Assembly (NCBI RefSeq): GCF_023091745.1
Contig: NW_026292709.1
Location: 1-64,000, forward strand
DNA: 64,000 bases
Reading direction: 5' to 3'
Origin: Budorcas taxicolor
Lineage: Eukaryota > Chordata > Mammalia > Artiodactyla > Bovidae
Part shown: positions 60,101-64,000 of the stretch, piece by piece
Numbering within the stretch: the first letter of the stretch is position 1
Layout of the letters: every line of letters starts with the position of its first letter
The notes under the pieces: model-generated
Told to the model about the DNA's origin: nothing
Seen by the model: only the letters and a program-made list of their open reading frames with translations
The model's database searches: none
Translations under genes and position numbers: made by a program

Positions 60101-62806
60101 GCAAGTCTGGGCAAGGCTCGCCCAGGGCAGAGCAGCCTCACGCCAGCAACTCTGCCAGATCGGGCCTCTGAGCAGAGCTGGAGCTCTGCCGTACTGGAGG
60201 CTCACTGGGCTCCGCCCAAGGAGTGAGTGCAGACGCACGCAGCTGGGCTGCCTCCTCTTCTCCCGAGGAGGCTCGCTTCCCGCATGCTGTGCGCTAGGCT
60301 TCCAGGCGGGGGCGCCCCGCGCCCCCTACAGGTCTTGGCTCAGGGGCTGCTTCCCTGGAGCTGGGGCTGCCGGCGGGAGCCCAGACACGCAGGGGCAGGC
60401 CCCACCACCTGCACACGTCTCTGCCGGGGAGCAGAGCGCTAGGGACATGACGTCTGTCAGGCACCTTCTGGGCGCCCACGGAGTCAGCCTCCGGGAGTGT
60501 GGGGCTGCAGACCACAGCCAGGGGACCTGGGAGCCTTGTGCTCTCCGTGCGGCGCTGAGTCTGGGCGGCCAAGCAACCGCTGGTGGAGCCCTGCACTTGC
60601 CCTCCCCTCCCCTCTACGAGAGGCCTCACTGCTGGAGGGCTCGGCAGTGTGCAAGCCACCGGCTCCTAAGCCTTCCCCAAGGACGCCCGGGGCCTAGATG
60701 CAAAGGCAAGGCAGGAGTGGAGCTGAGGCCAGGAAGGCGCCAGTGGCCTCTCCCAGCATCGCACAGCCTGCTCCTTCCCGGGCAGCAAGCCTAGCAGCGA
60801 GGCAAGCCTGGGCAAGTCTCGCCCAGGGCAGAGCAGCCTCGCGCAAGGCACTTGACTAGATCCGGCCTCTGAGCAGAGCTGGAGCTCTGCCGTCCTGGAG
60901 GCACACTCGGCTCGGCCCAAGCAGGGCTTGCAGCTGCACGCGGCTTGGCTCCCTCGACTCTTCCCAAGGAGGCTCGCTTCCAAGCGGACCGTGCACTTGG
61001 CTTCCAGGCAGGGACGCCCCGCGCCTCCTGAAGGTCTTGGCACAGGGGCTGCTTCCCCTGAGCGGAGGCTGTGGGCGGCAGCCCAGACACGCAGGGGCAG
61101 GCCCCAACCACCTGCACACGTCTCTGCTGGTGGGGAGAGCGCTAGGGAAATGACGTCTGTCAGGCACCTTGTGGGCGCTCACGGAGTCAGCCTCCGGGTG
61201 TGTGGGGCTGCAGACCACAGCCAGGGGCCCTGGGAAGCCTGGTGCTCTCCGTGCTGTGCTGAGTCTGGGCGGCCAAGCGACCGCTGGAGGAGCCCTGCAC
61301 TTGCCATTCCCTTCCCTATGACAGAGCTCTCACGGCTGGAGGGCTTGGCAGCGTGCACCCCACCGGCCCCTAAGCCCTCCGCAAGGACGCCTGGGGACTA
61401 GGTGCAAAGGCAAGGCAGGAGTGGAGCTGAGGCCAGGAAGGCGCCAGGAGCGTCTGCCTGTCTGGCGCAGCCTGCTCCTTCCCGGGCAGGAAGCCTAGCA
61501 GCGAGGCAAGTCTGGGCAAGGCTCGCCCAGGGCAGAGCAGCCTCACGCCAGCAACTCTGCCAGATCGGGCCTCTGAGCAGAGCTGGAGCTCTGCCGTACT
61601 GGAGGCTCACTGGGCTCCGCCCAAGGAGTGAGTGCAGACGCACGCAGCTGGGCTGCCTCCTCTTCTCCCGAGGAGGCTCGCTTCCCGCATGCTGTGCGCT
61701 AGGCTTCCAGGCGGGGGCGCCCCGCGCCCCCTACAGGTCTTGGCTCAGGGGCTGCTTCCCTGGAGCTGGGGCTGCCGGCGGGAGCCCAGACACGCAGGGG
61801 CAGGCCCCACCACCTGCACACGTCTCTGCCGGGGAGCAGAGCGCTAGGGACATGACGTCTGTCAGGCACCTTCTGGGCGCCCACGGAGTCAGCCTCCGGG
61901 AGTGTGGGGCTGCAGACCACAGCCAGGGGACCTGGGAGCCTTGTGCTCTCCGTGCGGCGCTGAGTCTGGGCGGCCAAGCAACCGCTGGTGGAGCCCTGCA
62001 CTTGCCCTCCCCTCCCCTCTACGAGAGGCCTCACTGCTGGAGGGCTCGGCAGTGTGCAAGCCACCGGCTCCTAAGCCTTCCCCAAGGACGCCCGGGGCCT
62101 AGATGCAAAGGCAAGGCAGGAGTGGAGCTGAGGCCAGGAAGGCGCCAGTGGCCTCTCCCAGCATCGCACAGCCTGCTCCTTCCCGGGCAGCAAGCCTAGC
62201 AGCGAGGCAAGCCTGGGCAAGTCTCGCCCAGGGCAGAGCAGCCTCGCGCAAGGCACTTGACTAGATCCGGCCTCTGAGCAGAGCTGGAGCTCTGCCGTCC
62301 TGGAGGCACACTCGGCTCGGCCCAAGCAGGAATTGCAGCTGCACGCGGCTTGGCTCCCTCGACTCTTCCCAAGGAGGCTCGCTTCCAAGCGGACCGTGCA
62401 CTTGGCTTCCAGGCAGGGACGCCCCGCGCCTCCTGCAGGTCTTGGCACAGGGGCTGCTTCCCCTGAGCGGAGGCTGTGGGCGGCAGCCCAGACACGCAGG
62501 GGCAGGCCCCAACCACCTGCACACGTCTCTGCTGGTGGGGAGAGCGCTAGGGAAATGACGTCTGTCAGGCACCTTCTGGGCGCTCACGGAGTCAGCCTCC
62601 GGGTGTGTGGGGCTGCAGACCACAGCCAGGGGCCCTGGGAAGCCTGGTGCTCTCCGTGCTGTGCTGAGTCTGGGCGGCCAAGCGACCGCTGGAGGAGCCC
62701 TGCACTTGCCATTCCCTTCCCTATGACAGAGCTCTCACGTTTGCAGGGCTTGGCAGCGTGCACCCCACCGGCCCCTAAGCCCTCCGCAAGGACGCCTGGG
62801 GACTAG
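57187..62806 (+). repeat. HOR units U41-U44, right-hand subfamily
   Basis: Units start at 57187, 58592, 59997 and 61402; all are A/T. Their A monomers share G at 58331, 59736, 61141 and 62546 (AGAGCGCTAGGG, where the rest of the array has AGAGCACTAGGG). Private changes are frequent: 57193 (C in TGCACAGG), 57805, 57957, 58011, 58162, 58281 and 58570 in U41; 58714 in U42; 61031 and 61171 in U43; 62331-62332, 62740, 62741 and 62744 in U44. The start of U41 overlaps the tail of divergent block 2. Confidence 0.9.
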
Positions 62807-64000
62807 GTGCAAAGGCAAGGCAGGAGTGGAGCTGAGGCCAGGAAGGCGCCAGGAGCGTCTGCCTGTCTGGCGCAGCCTGCTCCTTCCCGGGCAGGAAGCC
62901 TAGCAGCGAGGCAAGTCTGGGCAAGGCTCGCCCAGGGCAGAGCAGCCTCACGCCAGCAACTCTGCCAGATCGGGCCTCTGAGCAGAGCTGGAGCTCTGCC
63001 GTACTGGAGGCTCACTGGGCTCCGCCCAAGGAGTGAGTGCAGACGCACGCAGCTGGGCTGCCTCCTCTTCTCCCGAGGAGGCTCGCTTCCCGCATGCTGT
63101 GCGCTAGGCTTCCAGGCGGGGGCGCCCCGCGCCCCCTACAGGTCTTGGCTCAGGGGCTGCTTCCCTGGAGCTGGGGCTGCCGGCGGGAGCCCAGACACGC
63201 AGGGGCAGGCCCCACCACCTGCACACGTCTCTGCCGGGGAGCAGAGCGCTAGGGACATGACGTCTGTCAGGCACCTTCTGGGCGCCCACGGAGTCAGCCT
63301 CCGGGAGTGTGGGGCTGCAGACCACAGCCAGGGGACCTGGGAGCCTTGTGCTCTCCGTGCGGCGCTGAGTCTGGGCGGCCAAGCAACCGCTGGTGGAGCC
63401 CTGCACTTGCCCTCCCCTCCCCTCTACGAGAGGCCTCACTGCTGGAGGGCTCGGCAGTGTGCAAGCCACCGGCTCCTAAGCCTTCCCCAAGGACGCCCGG
63501 GGCCTAGATGCAAAGGCAAGGCAGGAGTGGAGCTGAGGCCAGGAAGGCGCCAGTGGCCTCTCCCAGCATCGCACAGCCTGCTCCTTCCCGGGCAGCAAGC
63601 CTAGCAGCGAGGCAAGCCTGGGCAAGTCTCGCCCAGGGCAGAGCAGCCTCGCGCAAGGCACTTGACTAGATCCGGCCTCTGAGCAGAGCTGGAGCTCTGC
63701 CGTCCTGGAGGCACACTCGGCTCGGCCCAAGCAGGGCTTGCAGCTGCACGCGGCTTGGCTCCCTCGACTCTTCCCAAGGAGGCTCGCTTCCAAGCGGACC
63801 GTGCACTTGGCTTCCAGGCAGGGACGCCCCGCGCCTCCTGCAGGTCTTGGCACAGGGGCTGCTTCCCCTGAGCGGAGGCTGTGGGCGGCAGCCCAGACAC
63901 GCAGGGGCAGGCCCCAACCACCTGCACACGTCTCTGCTGGTGGGGAGAGCGCTAGGGAAATGACGTCTGTCAGGCACCTTCTGGGCGCTCACGGAGTCAG
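62807..64000 (+). repeat. Partial HOR unit U45 at right window edge
   Basis: This is a complete B monomer (62807-63507, marker A) followed by 493 bp of an A monomer cut by the window end, before the A-monomer marker site. It has the right-hand subfamily G at 63951. The array evidently continues beyond the window. Confidence 0.95.

Larger units (their letters stand above)
1..64000 (+). repeat. Satellite DNA array: 1,405 bp dimeric higher-order repeat, about 45.5 tandem copies
   Basis: The same 1,405 bp sequence recurs head-to-tail throughout. For example, the motif GTGCAAAGGCAAGGCAGG falls at 986, 2391, 3796, 5201 and so on, at exact 1,405 bp steps to 51566, and continues on the same step from 52972. 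No copy is inverted and nothing interrupts the array. Each period contains two related monomers, B (701 bp) then A (704 bp). Whole periods differ from each other at only a few bases outside two divergent blocks. The base composition is GC-rich and I count about 77 CpG in unit U1. Arrays of this length and homogeneity are characteristic of eukaryotic centromeric or pericentromeric satellites. Species and satellite family are not determinable here. No gene lies in any of it. Confidence 0.97.

Noticed and set aside
1..64000. CRISPR array or prokaryotic repeat locus
   Set aside because: The unit is 1,405 bp with no unique spacers between copies and no nearby genes; this is satellite DNA.
1..64000. 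Ribosomal DNA or other gene-bearing tandem array
   Set aside because: I see no rRNA-like conserved sequence, tRNA or small-RNA gene in the 1,405 bp unit, and no long coding frame with credible protein composition.

Overview
The window holds one thing: a continuous, head-to-tail array of a GC-rich tandem repeat with a period of 1,405 bp, from the first base to the last. I see about 45.5 periods, with no unique sequence, transposon, RNA gene or credible protein gene. A handful of 60-base lines sampled by eye are about two-thirds or more G+C. Long arrays of this kind are typical of eukaryotic, usually pericentromeric or centromeric, satellite DNA. The size and base composition are compatible with a mammal, and the roughly 0.7 kb GC-rich satellite II family of deer and cattle is one candidate, but I cannot confirm the species or the family from sequence alone.

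Each 1,405 bp period is a dimer, in other words a two-monomer higher-order repeat (HOR): a type B monomer of 701 bp followed by a type A monomer of 704 bp. A hand alignment of A to B gives about 95 differences over about 704 columns (roughly 86-87% identity), whereas whole dimers differ from each other at only a few bases. I set the unit boundary at the first base of the B monomer. Unit starts are 986 + 1405(n-1) for U1 to U37 (U37 = 51566), then 52972, 54377, 55782, 57187, 58592, 59997, 61402 and 62807 after a one-base phase slip near 51.78 kb. There are 44 complete units (986-62806) and partial units at both ends.

Layout: 1-985 partial unit with four homopolymer indels; 986-9415 mixed unit types; 9416-13630 two-unit (2,810 bp) duplication; 13631-20655 homogeneous run; 20656-34705 a four-unit (5,620 bp) superperiod; 34706-38160 mixed backbone; about 38161-40755 a divergent block with apparently ancestral variants; 40756-47350 two-unit alternation; 47351-54376 the most homogeneous run; about 54606-57138 a second divergent block; 57187-64000 a right-hand subfamily with many private mutations.

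There are no genes working together here. The biology is that of satellite evolution: unequal exchange, conversion and local amplification by two and four units. Each monomer also carries a conserved perfect short dyad and several islands identical between A and B. I found no match to the CENP-B box core in the unit. Open reading frames up to 265 codons recur in every unit but behave as non-coding by-products of a stop-poor, GC-rich repeat.
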